Assembly (NCBI GenBank): GCA_039105265.1
Contig: JAPFFF010000004.1
Span: 1,736,001-1,800,000, forward strand
Length of the DNA: 64,000 bases
From: Tritrichomonas musculus
Lineage: Eukaryota > Parabasalia > Tritrichomonadida > Tritrichomonadidae
Reading direction: 5' to 3'
This document shows positions 10,649 to 20,849 of this stretch, in pieces (position 1 is the first letter of the stretch; each line of letters begins with the position of its first letter). The translations under genes and the position numbers were made by a program. The notes under the pieces are model-generated. The model had not been told where the DNA came from. It did no database searches and saw only the letters and a program-made list of their open reading frames with translations.

Positions 10649-11812
10649 GGTGTGGAAATTTATCCTTTAAACAAAATTTTATCCTAAATTTATCCAAAAT
10701 TTTTTTTTTAAGAAAAACTCGTAAATTTTAAGTAATGATCAGAGGAAAGCGTGGAAAAACAAAAAAAAGCAAAATTTTTTAATTTAAATATAATATTTAT
10801 TTATAATTAAAAAGTAAAGTTTTTGTTTAAATAATATCATTTTTAGCTGTTTTATTATCATTATTTGGAATATTATTTAAAATTTTTATTGTAATTTTCA
10901 AAATTTGCGAGAATTGCTTTTTTTTCATCGAAAAAAATTAGTTAATCAAAAACAATGATGAATATGTAAAAAAAGGTAACAAAATATTTTTTTTCTTCAT
11001 CTCACATTATATTATAATGATGTGATTGGTTAAAAAATCATCGTTTTTTTATATAAATAATCATATCTTTTGTTTATCTTAATTAAATTCTTATTAATGT
11101 CAATATATATTGTTTATGTATATTTTAAAATATATTTATGATATAAAATGAAGTTAAATAGTTTTATTATTTGGAATATTCATTTTGAATTTATTCTATC
11201 CATTAAAAAAATTCAATGCACGATTAACTATTTTTGAATTCTATAACTTTTTTTATTTATAGTTTTATTGAAATTATTTCAATAAGTATATTCAATATCT
11301 TTTTGAAATAAATATAATATATGATATATCATATATTTATTGTAGATTTTACGTATTTTTAGATTCAATTATATTCAAAATTTTAGAAAATTTTGAGAGT
11401 AAATTAATAGAAAAATATTTTACGTTTAGAAATATTTTTTTTTTTTTTGGATGGAATCAACTTTGTTTACAAGAGAAAGAATTTAATCATTATATGAACA
11501 GCAATTATCGTTAATAGTTCTAGCAATTTGTAACAAATTTTATCCTGTTTTTCTATTTTTGCTTACTTTTTATTTTTTATTAACTTCGATACTGACTGTC
11601 AATTTAATATTCAGCGATATATTTACAAAACAAAATTTATTTATCTACTGCAATATTGCAAAAAAAAAAATCCAAAATTTTTATACTTTCTTTTTTTCTC
11701 CAAAAAAAAAACATATATAAATAGATACAATTTATCATACGCCACTTTTGCTTATTTTTTTTTTATCCCAAACTTATCCTAAAAAGTGAAAAAAAGAAAA
11801 AATTTCCACAAC
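10649..11812. mobile_element. Putative TIR element, TA-flanked, non-coding
   Basis: Left end GGTGTGGAAATTT at 10649 and right end AAATTTCCACAAC ending at 11812 are inverted complements with one mismatch, each bordered by TA (10647-10648, 11813-11814). Both subterminal regions carry TTATCC motifs. The 1164-bp interior is AT-rich and non-coding. A TA duplication would fit a Tc1/mariner-type MITE, but a two-base duplication is weak evidence. Confidence 0.5.
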
Positions 11813-12078
11813 TAATATTAATACTCTTTTTTATTACAATATTGTAATAAACAACCATTTTTATATTTAAATAATATTAAATAGCATTTTCTAAGGGATA
11901 TATAATTTATTGAATGTGGATATTTATAAACTAAGTATTTTAAAAGTTAGTGTATATATGCTTTGATGCCTTTGTTGATAATACAGATCAACAATCTGAA
12001 AATTCAGAGATCGATATCTAAGATCACTCATAGTAAATGTTATTTTTTGGAATAAAAATAAGCTATAATTATATTTAA

Positions 12079-12425
12079 GGTTCTCCTTTCAAATTTAAAA
12101 GATTAAATTCAATGAGATTTCACAAATAAAATATACATAAATATCATCTGTAAAAATGAATTAAAATATAAAATTTATGAAAATATATATTTTAATAAAT
12201 TGTATAAAAACATTTTCATGGAATATTATTGTTTTTATTTTTCTACTGATAGAAATTACAAAATTAAAAAATCAATAAAATTTTGAATAAAATAAGATTT
12301 AATCGTTGAGGCCAAATATTTTTATTTTTCACCAAAACTTTTTCCGAAAAATGCTCTATTGAATCATATATTCTATGAGTTAATTCAATATTGAATAATT
12401 TACATTTTTTTAGGGAAGGAGAACC
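12079..12425. mobile_element. MITE with TTAA flanks
   Basis: A 347-bp non-coding unit whose ends GGTTCTCCTT (12079) and AAGGAGAACC (ending 12425) are exact inverse complements over 10 bp. It is bordered by TTAA on both sides (12075-12078 and 12426-12429). TTAA duplication is the signature of piggyBac-type insertion; TA with ends one base longer is the alternative. Confidence 0.65.
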
Positions 12426-12528
12426 TTAAAATAAAAAATCAAAAAAATAAATATTATAATTTAGAGATTTGAATATTTGCAAAATCAGAGAAAATTTTTC
12501 AATTAATTTTGAATGACTAAATGGTCTT

Positions 12529-13383
12529 TCAATCATCATCAAATTGCTTTAAAAAATTATTAATCTTTCGTGCACAATTTAAATGACGAATTATTAACTT
12601 TGCCAAAGGATTAAAAAATGAATATAACAAACTGCATGCGGTTGCACATAGCCATTGATTCTTAATAAATGCATTCGAAATATAGAAGCACAAAGCATTG
12701 AGTCCCCAATCCAAACTGAGAACAAAAGCAATTTGAGGATATTGGGCAATATTTAGCACACTATAAGTAAGTACTGATGAAAATGCAAAAATAAGAAATG
12801 CAAATGCGATATACATGATAGCTTTCCAGTACCATTCTATAGTATTTGATGCACAATATAATAACAAATTGGTTAGTGCATTTATGAAGCAGTTAATATC
12901 AAAAGGCAAAGTTTTCATACAATCTTTGATACAATTACGGTTTCGTACCCATTTTCTTGATTTGTACATGTAATTACAATAACAAGTGCAGCATTTGTTA
13001 CAGCATGAACAGCATGAGCTGCACATATCATTTGTTATTTCATTTTTCTTCTCTTTTTTACTACATGAATTGTTTAAAAAATATTCCTTTTCCTCTTTTT
13101 CATCTTTTTTCTCATTATTATCATCTATTTTTTCGTCTATTTTCTCATCTTTTTTCAAATCATTATAATTTGTGAAAGAATCATCTTTATTTTTGTTATA
13201 ATCAAACGAGGAATTTGAATAATTATCAGCATTTTCGATGTGAGGATTTGCTACTTGTTTATTTGAATCTATAATCTTCAAAATCAATTCTGACCATTCT
13301 TCAATTTTGTTTCGAACATCATCAAAATTTCCTTCTTTAAGAAAATCATTAAGATCATTATATATAGCATCTAATTTATCCAT
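12529..13383 (-). CDS. Multi-span membrane protein with a cysteine cluster, 284 aa
   Basis: Begins MDKLDAIYND from an ATG. Residues 1-55 are a short helical domain, 56-105 are very acidic/basic low complexity (KKDEKIDEKIDDNNEKKDEK). Residues 121-136 hold nine cysteines in sixteen positions (CSSCCSCCNKCCTCYC), followed by a basic patch. The C-terminal 120 residues contain three or four hydrophobic segments (about 164-180, 187-212, 215-240 and 246-265). A dense Cys cluster next to a membrane domain suggests multiple palmitoylation or a metal-binding knot; this is inference. No family is recognised. Confidence 0.65.
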   Translation of the reverse strand: MDKLDAIYNDLNDFLKEGNFDDVRNKIEEWSELILKIIDSNKQVANPHIENADNYSNSSFDYNKNKDDSFTNYNDLKKDEKIDEKIDDNNEKKDEKEEKEYFLNNSCSKKEKKNEITNDMCSSCCSCCNKCCTCYCNYMYKSRKWVRNRNCIKDCMKTLPFDINCFINALTNLLLYCASNTIEWYWKAIMYIAFAFLIFAFSSVLTYSVLNIAQYPQIAFVLSLDWGLNALCFYISNAFIKNQWLCATACSLLYSFFNPLAKLIIRHLNCARKINNFLKQFDDD

Positions 13384-13731
13384 TTAGACAAATATTTATT
13401 ATTTTTTTTATCCATCAAAAATATTTTGATGCGAACAGAGTTTGTGAAATTTAAGAGTAGGCTCGGAAATCCTGATAACAGTAAACAAGATTAAAAATAC
13501 ACTATTCTTATTAAACATTTTATATATAACATATATTATATATATAATAAAAGTTTTTATCAAATAAAATGATTCTTTGAAAACTTTTATTTGAATATTT
13601 TTTGAATTAAAAACGATTATATTTTTTAATATTAACCATTTATTTTCACCATAAAAAAAAGTAATAAAAATTAACCATTTTTATTTAAAATATAAAAAAT
13701 AAATAATAAAATATAAAAATCATTTCTAATT

Positions 13732-15930
13732 TTATTCATCTTCTTCTTCCTCTGATTTATGATGCTGACTAATTGCTGCGATCATTTCCTGTGCCTCTGC
13801 GTAAAAATCAGGATTACTTTCTTGCAAAGACTGGACAATTTCTGTAGCATGCATTAAGCATTGTTTTTTAATAGGAAGATTTGTCAAAGCACCAAGTCTC
13901 AATACTAGTAAAGAAATATTTTGTCAATCGATAACATCACTTATTTCAATTGATGATTCTTTTTCAAGTGGTGCAGTAAAAACCGTTATAAACACTTCAA
14001 AATCATCTGATGATAAGCTGTCAAAATTGAGTAGGCCTACTTTAAAAACATCATAAAAAACTAAGGCAATGTTTCCAAGAATATACGCATTCGTTTGATT
14101 GTCAAGTCCAAAAATTGATCCAACTGCATCAACTGTGTTTTTCAATAAATATTCTTGAAATAGATTAGATTCTGTCGATCGTAATATATCACTTGCAAAA
14201 TGCCATGATATGTTTGACAATTCCGTTGGTAATGTGGATAGAAACTCTACCAACGTTGGTAAAATTGGTTGTACCATTTCTAATATTCCATCTCGATATG
14301 CTGAAATATCATCAAGTTTGCAGCTTAAAAAAGAAAATAGCGATGAATACATAGAAATTATTTCACTGTAAAATCTATTGTCTTCCTTTTTTTCTTCTGA
14401 TTCATCTGATTCATTGCTAATTAAATAAAGATCTTTAAATGAATTCGGCTGACTACTTCACATGCAAAGTTTACAGGATATAATGAAAATGATGGCGGTG
14501 GATCGTTACACATGGATAAAAATGATGTTGATAATTTTTCTATCGCTGATGAAATTACATTAAATGAATAAAAATAAAGTGAATCATCTTCAGCTTTTCG
14601 TTCTGATAAAAATGATTAAATTGGAAATTCAATTATGTTTTTAGCAATCGAGCTTGATTCTGATTCATTTTCATCAATAATTAATGAATCAACGGATTTG
14701 GAAAATGAATCAACAAAAATTAAAGATGAATTTAATTCATCAGGAAAATTTGGTTTGTATGAAATTTGAAGCATTCGATAAACATAATTAATATATTGTA
14801 CACAAGGTATTTCAATCTCATCACGAAATTCGCCATCATATTATCTAATGATCATTGTTCTTGCATTCTTAAACTTGAATTTTCTGCATCATCTTCTTCA
14901 CTGTAGCAAATAAATGAAAAGATTGAATTTAATGATTGCGGATAAAAATTTTGATGAGCAAGAGCAATTTTTTCGAGTGTAGAAATTGCTTCTTTTCGCA
15001 TTGGAGTATTCAAAAGTTCGATAATACTTAAACAAATATCTTCAATATCACTATCAGGTAAAAACTTAGCTGCTATTCTTCTCAATCCTCTTTTCATTGC
15101 AGTTGAAGAACCTGATGGATCATTTTCACTAAGATTTTGCTTGATTTGTGGAATGATAAATTCAAGACATTCTTCTGGATGATTTAAGGTAATAGATCTC
15201 AATGTCAACATGCATCCTTTCACAGTTTCATTTTCATCTGCTTCAAGACCGTCATCCATTGTTAAGTTGTTGTAAAGTAATATAACTGTTTCTGGGACAA
15301 ACTTGAAGATCTTGAAAACATGCCATTATTGGGTCTGATTTCAATTGATCTGGATCACTCATACATGACATTGTAAATTGAATTAATTGGGCGTTAAAAA
15401 GATCTGCTGTCAAATTTTCACCTTCGTTTTCAATAAATTTCTGTTCAAGAAGTGTTGAGGTAACATTACTAAGTTCAATAAAAACATTTTTAGGAAGAGA
15501 TTCAACATTTTATAATAGTGGTTGTAATATAACTTCTTTCACAGCTTCATAGCATCCTTTTTGTGCAAAAAGATCGCATACTTGCAAAATTAGAAAGGTT
15601 ATATCAATATAAGTTTCAATTAATGGTGGAAAGCATAGAATTATTTCTGGATTAAGAGCGAAATTAGCTAATAATAGATCTTGAACTAAATTTAATGCTG
15701 TTAAAACGAAATTAGAAGGATTAGAAGGTGTTAACAAATTCAAAATTATTTGATCAATGCTTTGATCACTTGAAAAAATATCAACTCCAAAGCATTTTGC
15801 TGCTTCTGCAATTAATGCTGCTATTGAAACTGTAAATTCATTTGAATCCGAATCATAATTTGATAATAAAGGAACGAGTACCGAAGATAATTGACTTTTC
15901 AGAATTTTTATGATATATTGAGATATTTTT
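13732..15930 (-). pseudogene. Importin-beta/exportin-like HEAT-repeat protein, pseudogene
   Basis: Minus-strand coding segments of HEAT type lie in the same order but in broken frames: 15510-15743, 14852-15259, 13924-14352, and a C-terminal end at 13732-13920 whose last codons read HHKSEEEEDE before TAA. Helical repeats such as RRIAAKFLPDSDIEDICLSI and AISTLEKIALAHQNFYPQSL, plus an acidic tail, suit a nuclear transport receptor of the importin-beta superfamily, though a different HEAT scaffold is possible. Breaks include a frameshift near 15290 and stops or shifts between each segment. The N-terminal part upstream of about 15930 is not recognisable. An intact parental copy probably exists elsewhere. 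Confidence 0.65.
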
Positions 15931-16271
15931 TAATAAAGGCAACACGATTTGCTTATATCAAAATTTTTTAAGTAGAATTATTTTGATTGTTGAATCTGAT
16001 TCATTAAGAACAATAAGAAGTTTGCAATAATATGAAATTGATTTTCACCCAATTTCACAAAATATTAAAATAATATCTAGAAAAAGATTAATTTCTTTGG
16101 CCTTTAATAAAAAGGATGCGTCGGGGAAATATCTTTTTTTTTTTTTTATTTATTGATATGAATTATGCATGAGAAACTTCATTAGATTATTTCAATTGAA
16201 ATCACAACGATTAGCTTTCATTGAAATTATTTTTATACAAAAAGTTGATGTGATTCTATTTTTCTTTTAAT
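15931..16271. other. Gap between the HEAT pseudogene and the BAP31-like gene
   Basis: AT-rich, including a T-tract near 16137-16147. It may contain the faded 5' end of the pseudogene. No other feature was recognised. Confidence 0.4.
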
Positions 16272-16277
16272 TCAATA
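16272..16277 (+). promoter_or_regulatory. Initiator-like motif of the BAP31-like gene
   Basis: TCAATA lies 11 bases before the ATG. It resembles the trichomonad initiator TCA(+1)YTW, with transcription expected to start at the A. The position suits the very short 5' leaders of these organisms. Confidence 0.4.
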
Positions 16278-16287
16278 AAAAAAATAT

Positions 16288-16704
16288 ATGAATATTTTTT
16301 GGGTTGCTGCTTTGGCAATTACTTCAATTGGTGGACTTTTCCTTGCATTCTTCTTTATTGCATCAATTTTCCCAAAGGGAACAAAAATCGCTCCAAAGAT
16401 TGGACAAATTATTTTCAAAGCATGGATCCCTATCCTTGCCTGTTCTGGAATCTTCGTTCTCTTACTCGTGCAAGATATTGGCGCTGTACGTCACAATCAA
16501 CGATTATATCAAAATGCTAAAAATGGAGAAGGAGATGATAATTTATTCTTTTTTGCCGCCGAACTTTTTAAAGTCGAAAGAAATGTTTACATTCTTATTC
16601 TTGGCCTCGTCGTTTTAATTGGAGTTATTTTGATCTCTTGGCAAGCACATTCTTGGGCAGTTCGAAATACTGCTCTTCAAGAGAAAATTAAGCACGCTCA
16701 ATAG
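16288..16704 (+). CDS. BAP31-like ER membrane protein, short form (138 aa)
   Basis: Three membrane spans (about 3-27, 44-63 and 99-119) match the N-terminal transmembrane domain of BAP29/BAP31. The tell-tale patterns are IGAVRHNQRLYQN after the second span (BAP31 has IDAVREIRKYDD) and LFKVERNVYILILGL entering the third (BAP31 has LFRAQRNLYIAGFSL). BAP31 proteins sit in the ER and assist sorting and retention of membrane cargo. The usual cytosolic coiled-coil tail and KKxx signal are missing: the protein ends about 18 residues after the third span with KIKHAQ. It converges on the caspase-like gene 165 bp downstream. Confidence 0.65.
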   Translation: MNIFWVAALAITSIGGLFLAFFFIASIFPKGTKIAPKIGQIIFKAWIPILACSGIFVLLLVQDIGAVRHNQRLYQNAKNGEGDDNLFFFAAELFKVERNVYILILGLVVLIGVILISWQAHSWAVRNTALQEKIKHAQ

Positions 16705-16869
16705 ATATACGAAATAAGCCATAAATCAATATATTTAACAGTTTTTTTATATAAATTTTGGTCTAAATAAAAATTGATATTTTATCTTTTTAAAAAAAAA
16801 AAAAAAATCAAAAATATTCATAAAAATAATATATATAGATCTATGTTTAATGCATGATATTAAAAATAA

Positions 16870-17748
16870 TTAATTATTTGAGAATATTGGATTATCGGCA
16901 ATTTCTGGGCTTGTTGTTTCAAAGTCAAAAAACTCATTAAAACGAAGAATTGATGGGTTAATTCTTTCTGCCAAACGAACTGGTGTAATATTAGGACAAT
17001 CATTAATAATTTTGCAAAAATAATAAGTGAAAATTCCATGCGATCTCTTAATATCCTTTGAAATCAGCGTATCTTCTTTTTTAACATAAAAGGAAATAAG
17101 ATTAGACGGTCTTTTATTCCATGGATAATTCTCAAAATTAAGATCAAAGACAGAGCCACCATTATTTGTATCAGTTATAAATATAACTTTCGCTTTCCCA
17201 TTACAATTACGATTAATAATATTTCCAACTATTCCTGAAGAAAGCCTTCCATCAGTGAACTCAATTTCATGTGTTCCATATGTTGCTGCATCAAGTCCTG
17301 AATAAAATACTGTGAGCTTTTCTGTTGTATTTTGCAAAAAATATCCAAGAAATAAGGTAAAATCACTACTTTTTGGATTGTATAAATAAAAAACTTTGAA
17401 ACCATGTCTGTGATGATTCAAGCCAATAAGATATCCATCGTTTAATGGGCCAGTTCCCAGATCACGTTGTTCATCTTCATATGTATTGATTAAAATCAAG
17501 CACGCTTTATCAATTTCACCTGATGGAATTTGTGCTGAATTTTTTCCATTTAAGCACATTCCAATTCTAGCAAAAGATTTTAAAAGATTTTTGTGTGTAG
17601 ATTCGTTTCTGATATGATGGAATTTTTTTTCCGAAAATTCATTATTTTTTTTATCAAGCTTTGCAGTTCGATGCTCATAATGTGGGTGCTTTTGCTTTTT
17701 GTTTGGTGTATCAACAAAAGTCATTAAAAAAATGATGTATTTTTTCAT
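16870..17748 (-). CDS. Caspase/metacaspase-fold protein lacking the catalytic dyad
   Basis: 292 residues. Residues 81-205 follow the p20 layout of metacaspases: a first strand (ACLILINTY, 82-90), a second (GFKVFYLYN), then LTVFYSG (145-151) and KVIFITDTNNGGSVFDL (187-203). In active enzymes the equivalents are FHYSGHG, with the catalytic His, and DSCHSG, with the catalytic Cys. Here the His position is Leu152 and the Cys position is Asn195. Residues 15-60 are basic and probably disordered. The open frame and the preserved fold pattern suggest a retained pseudo-enzyme with a scaffold or regulatory role; this is inference. The ATG at 17748 could be bypassed for the Met at residue 10. Confidence 0.65.
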   Translation of the reverse strand: MKKYIIFLMTFVDTPNKKQKHPHYEHRTAKLDKKNNEFSEKKFHHIRNESTHKNLLKSFARIGMCLNGKNSAQIPSGEIDKACLILINTYEDEQRDLGTGPLNDGYLIGLNHHRHGFKVFYLYNPKSSDFTLFLGYFLQNTTEKLTVFYSGLDAATYGTHEIEFTDGRLSSGIVGNIINRNCNGKAKVIFITDTNNGGSVFDLNFENYPWNKRPSNLISFYVKKEDTLISKDIKRSHGIFTYYFCKIINDCPNITPVRLAERINPSILRFNEFFDFETTSPEIADNPIFSNN

Positions 17749-18050
17749 ATTTACAAAAAATATAATTAATTCAAAATTTGAAATGATAAAATTTGATTTG
17801 ATACGTTATTGTTTTTCATTTATTGAATATTTTCATAATAATTGAATTGTTAATTCAAAATTAAAATAATTATAAAAAAAAAAAAGATTGATAAAATATG
17901 ATAATCTTTATATTAAAAAATAAAAATAACTAATATTTAGAACAATAAAAGAAGGAATTTTATTGATAATATTTTTTGACGAAATTAATTGCATTTTATA
18001 ATATTTTTCGATCATAAAAAAAACAAGTTGTTGATAAATGTGTTAAAAAA
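17749..18050. other. Intergenic, AT-rich
   Basis: Lies between the caspase-like gene and the left arm of the inverted duplication. On the minus strand a TCATTTC motif about 30 bases upstream of the caspase-like ATG could be an initiator. Nothing else is seen. Confidence 0.4.
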
Positions 18051-18110
18051 TAAAAATATCATTTTTCGAACTAATCGTTTTATTAAAGAAATTCAAAGTT
18101 GTTGAAAATT

Positions 18111-19151
18111 TTAGCAGATTTTAACAACCGATTTGACGATGTTGGCTTTGTCAGAAACACTTTTGTCCATCGCTTCTTGAATGTCATCTAAGTTGAAGTA
18201 GTTGGTGACGATTCCTTTCAAGTTTATTTTGCCACTTGCAACTGCATCGATTGCCATTGGATAAATGTGACGATATCTGAAAACCGTCTTGAACGTGATT
18301 TCTTTATCAAGTGCCAAACTGACTTCAAGCGTTAACTTACCTGATTTAGAATAGCCGACCAGAACGATATTTGAACCTTTCTTAACTGCATGAATTGCTT
18401 GATTCGTTGTGATTTCAAGTCCGGCACACTCAATCGCAAGATCCGCTCCCATCCCACCTGTCAACTCAAGAATCTTCTTAACTGGGTCTTCGTTCGAACT
18501 GTTGATAACATGAGACGCACCAAGTTCTAATGCTTTATCAAGACGTTTTTGCATAACATCAACAAGAATGACATTTGTAACTCCATGAGAAATCAAAGCC
18601 AGTAATGAGCAGAGACCAATACATCCTGCACCAAAAACAACTGCTGTTTGACCAACATGCGCTTCACCTTGGTTAGCTGCATGGAAGCCAACGGCAAGTG
18701 GTTCAATTAATGCACCTTCTAACGTTGAAACATTATCCGGTAATTTGAAACATAAATCTGCTTCATGTGCGACATATTCCTGAAAAACTCCATCAACAGG
18801 TGGAGTCGCAAAGAAGATAACGTCTGGACATAAGTTATATTTCCCTTGACGACAAAACTCACAATGACCACATGTTTTACCTGGCTCTAATGCAACTCGA
18901 TCTCCAACTTTCAAATGTTTGACGTTCTTGCCAACTTCTGTAACAACACCGCCTGGTTCATGACCAAGAACAAATGGTGGCTTAACAATATAATTACCAA
19001 TCGCTCCTGTTTCATAATAATGCATGTCTGAACCACAGATTCCAACATACTCAAGTTTGACAAGAACTTCATCATCTTTTGGTTTTGGGATAGGACGTTG
19101 TTCAAATCCCATCTTTCCAATTCCAAGCATCACTGCTGTTTTCATTGTCAT
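18111..19151 (-). CDS. Zinc-dependent polyol (sorbitol/xylitol-type) dehydrogenase, copy 1
   Basis: A medium-chain dehydrogenase/reductase of 346 residues, the usual length for sorbitol/xylitol dehydrogenase (polyol to ketose with NAD). Counting from MTMKTAV, the catalytic zinc ligands are Cys39, His64 and Glu65 (GHE). The structural zinc site is Cys94, 97, 100 and 108 in CGHCEFCRQGKYNLC. The Rossmann motif GAGCIG is at 174-179, and Asp198 after the second strand favours NAD over NADP. The start is set at ATG 19151; the frame continues upstream to a TTG that is unlikely to be used. It is the mirror twin of the gene at 20850-21890. Substrate choice among polyols, threonine-type and related substrates cannot be read from sequence. 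Confidence 0.85.
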   Translation of the reverse strand: MTMKTAVMLGIGKMGFEQRPIPKPKDDEVLVKLEYVGICGSDMHYYETGAIGNYIVKPPFVLGHEPGGVVTEVGKNVKHLKVGDRVALEPGKTCGHCEFCRQGKYNLCPDVIFFATPPVDGVFQEYVAHEADLCFKLPDNVSTLEGALIEPLAVGFHAANQGEAHVGQTAVVFGAGCIGLCSLLALISHGVTNVILVDVMQKRLDKALELGASHVINSSNEDPVKKILELTGGMGADLAIECAGLEITTNQAIHAVKKGSNIVLVGYSKSGKLTLEVSLALDKEITFKTVFRYRHIYPMAIDAVASGKINLKGIVTNYFNLDDIQEAMDKSVSDKANIVKSVVKIC

Positions 19152-19158
19152 CTTATCC

Positions 19159-19171
19159 AAAATGAAAGTGA
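19159..19171 (-). promoter_or_regulatory. Initiator-like motif of dehydrogenase copy 1
   Basis: On the minus strand TCACTTTCATTTT, containing two overlapping TCAYTT initiator matches, ends 8 bases before the ATG. An identical copy precedes the mirror gene. Confidence 0.5.
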
Positions 19172-19218
19172 AATCAAAATCAAATATCTATTAATTCTCT
19201 CACCACTATTCAATTTTT

Positions 19219-20782
19219 TCAATACTTTGAATTCAACTTTTTCATAAATTTTTTATGAATTTCTTCAATTAATTTTTTGATAAGAAACTATTGAAAAAAA
19301 TAGTGTAAAATTGTATTTTTGATAAAAAATTAATTTTTTGAGTTCAACTTTTCCTGAAAGTTTTACGTTTATTTATTCAAAAACTTGGATTTAAAATACA
19401 ATGTTTAGTACACTTTTCGAAATCATTTATATCATCATAAAAGTTTATTGTATTCTAATCTTTAGTATTTCCTTTATAGTCATTTCTATGATTATAAGAA
19501 AGCATTTCATGTATAAATGTGTTTGAAATAAAATATTTTTAAATAAAATATTGAGAAATGATTCATCCACCAATATATTTTCAATCCAACAAAAAAATTG
19601 TTTTCAAAAAGTTAAGCTCAAATCACTCAATTTTTGAATTGTATTAAAATGTTATGCCATTATATCATTTAGTTTTATTTCATGAATTTTTCTCGCTGAT
19701 ATTTGTATACTATTTTTTATTTTCACTAAATCTTTGATTTTTTTCCCCGAAGTATTCATTTTATGAATGCATTAAAAAACATTTCATTTTTTATATAGAA
19801 TTTTCCATATTTTATATTATGGATATATATTTAAATGCAGAATTGTATTGAATAGCCAAAGTAGATATTTATGTACATATTTTTTTTTATATTGTAATCA
19901 ATCTTTTTTATAAAAGTGATTATAATTGCTGAATTCATACTTGATTTCAATAATATTTTAATAAATAAACGTGTCAATATAGTATTTCATTTTTTATAAA
20001 TAATTCTTACGATTATAATTATGAAAAGGATTTGGTAGTGGTATTCAAAAATATTTTATATGCATTAGACATATTTCAGTTTAATACCTATAATTACTAA
20101 ATATAATTAAAATAATTTGAATATATTTATCTACATTTTTTAGTTTTCTGCAGCGATGGAATCAATGAAAGGGACTATCATTAGTTTTATGAAAATAATC
20201 AAATATATAAAACTATTGATATTTATGATTATATTAGATCATCAAAGAAAATAATTTCATTTCGAAAATCAATTCAGTGTTTGTTGTATAAATAAGTTTG
20301 TGATGTGGTTATTATTGATAATATAAGCATTTACTTCAATTAAAAAAAAAAAAAACAATTCACATCATAGAATTCGTCTGAAAAAAATTCGATGTGGATA
20401 CCATTTTTATAGAAAATAGATATTCAATATATTTGAGACCATTCAGAAATTAATCAATAATATTTATCAATATTCTGCATTATATGAAAATGACGTTTTA
20501 TTTTAATTGGTTTAATATGCTTATAAATGATATATGTGATATAATTTATTAAAATAAAAAGAGAAAATTGATTAAAAAAAGATAATAAGAAAAAGTAATT
20601 CAAGTAAATACAAAAATATTAAAATTTAATGATTATATAAGTATGCATTGCAATATTTAATTTAAAAAATATACTTATTAGATTATGGTTTAAAGATATT
20701 TTAAAAAAATTAAAATATGAATATCAATTTAATAGAAAAAGTTAAACTCAATAAATTGAAAAAAATTTCAAAATTTTGATAT
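19219..20782. other. Spacer between the inverted arms
   Basis: 1564 bp of AT-rich DNA with no gene, between two divergently transcribed identical genes. Just inside the arms, both sides still show a weakly similar run (TTTTTCAAT, then TTGA and AACTTTTTC, in the same order), which could mean that homology once extended further. The AT bias makes chance similarity possible. Confidence 0.5.
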
Positions 20783-20829
20783 AAAAATTGAATAGTGGTG
20801 AGAGAATTAATAGATATTTGATTTTGATT

Positions 20830-20842
20830 TCACTTTCATTTT
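20830..20842 (+). promoter_or_regulatory. Initiator-like motif of dehydrogenase copy 2
   Basis: TCACTTTCATTTT ends 8 bases before the ATG at 20850. It holds two overlapping matches to the trichomonad initiator and is identical in the other arm. Confidence 0.5.
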
Positions 20843-20849
20843 GGATAAG

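Larger units (their letters stand above)
18051..19218 (-). repeat. Left arm of a large inverted duplication
   Basis: 1168 bp that is the inverse complement of 20783-21950 about a centre near 20000.5 (paired coordinates sum to 40001). No mismatch was seen in the stretches compared, and the encoded proteins are identical. The arm covers a dehydrogenase gene with about 67 bp upstream and 60 bp downstream. Beyond the outer end (18050/21951) similarity stops abruptly. Confidence 0.9.
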
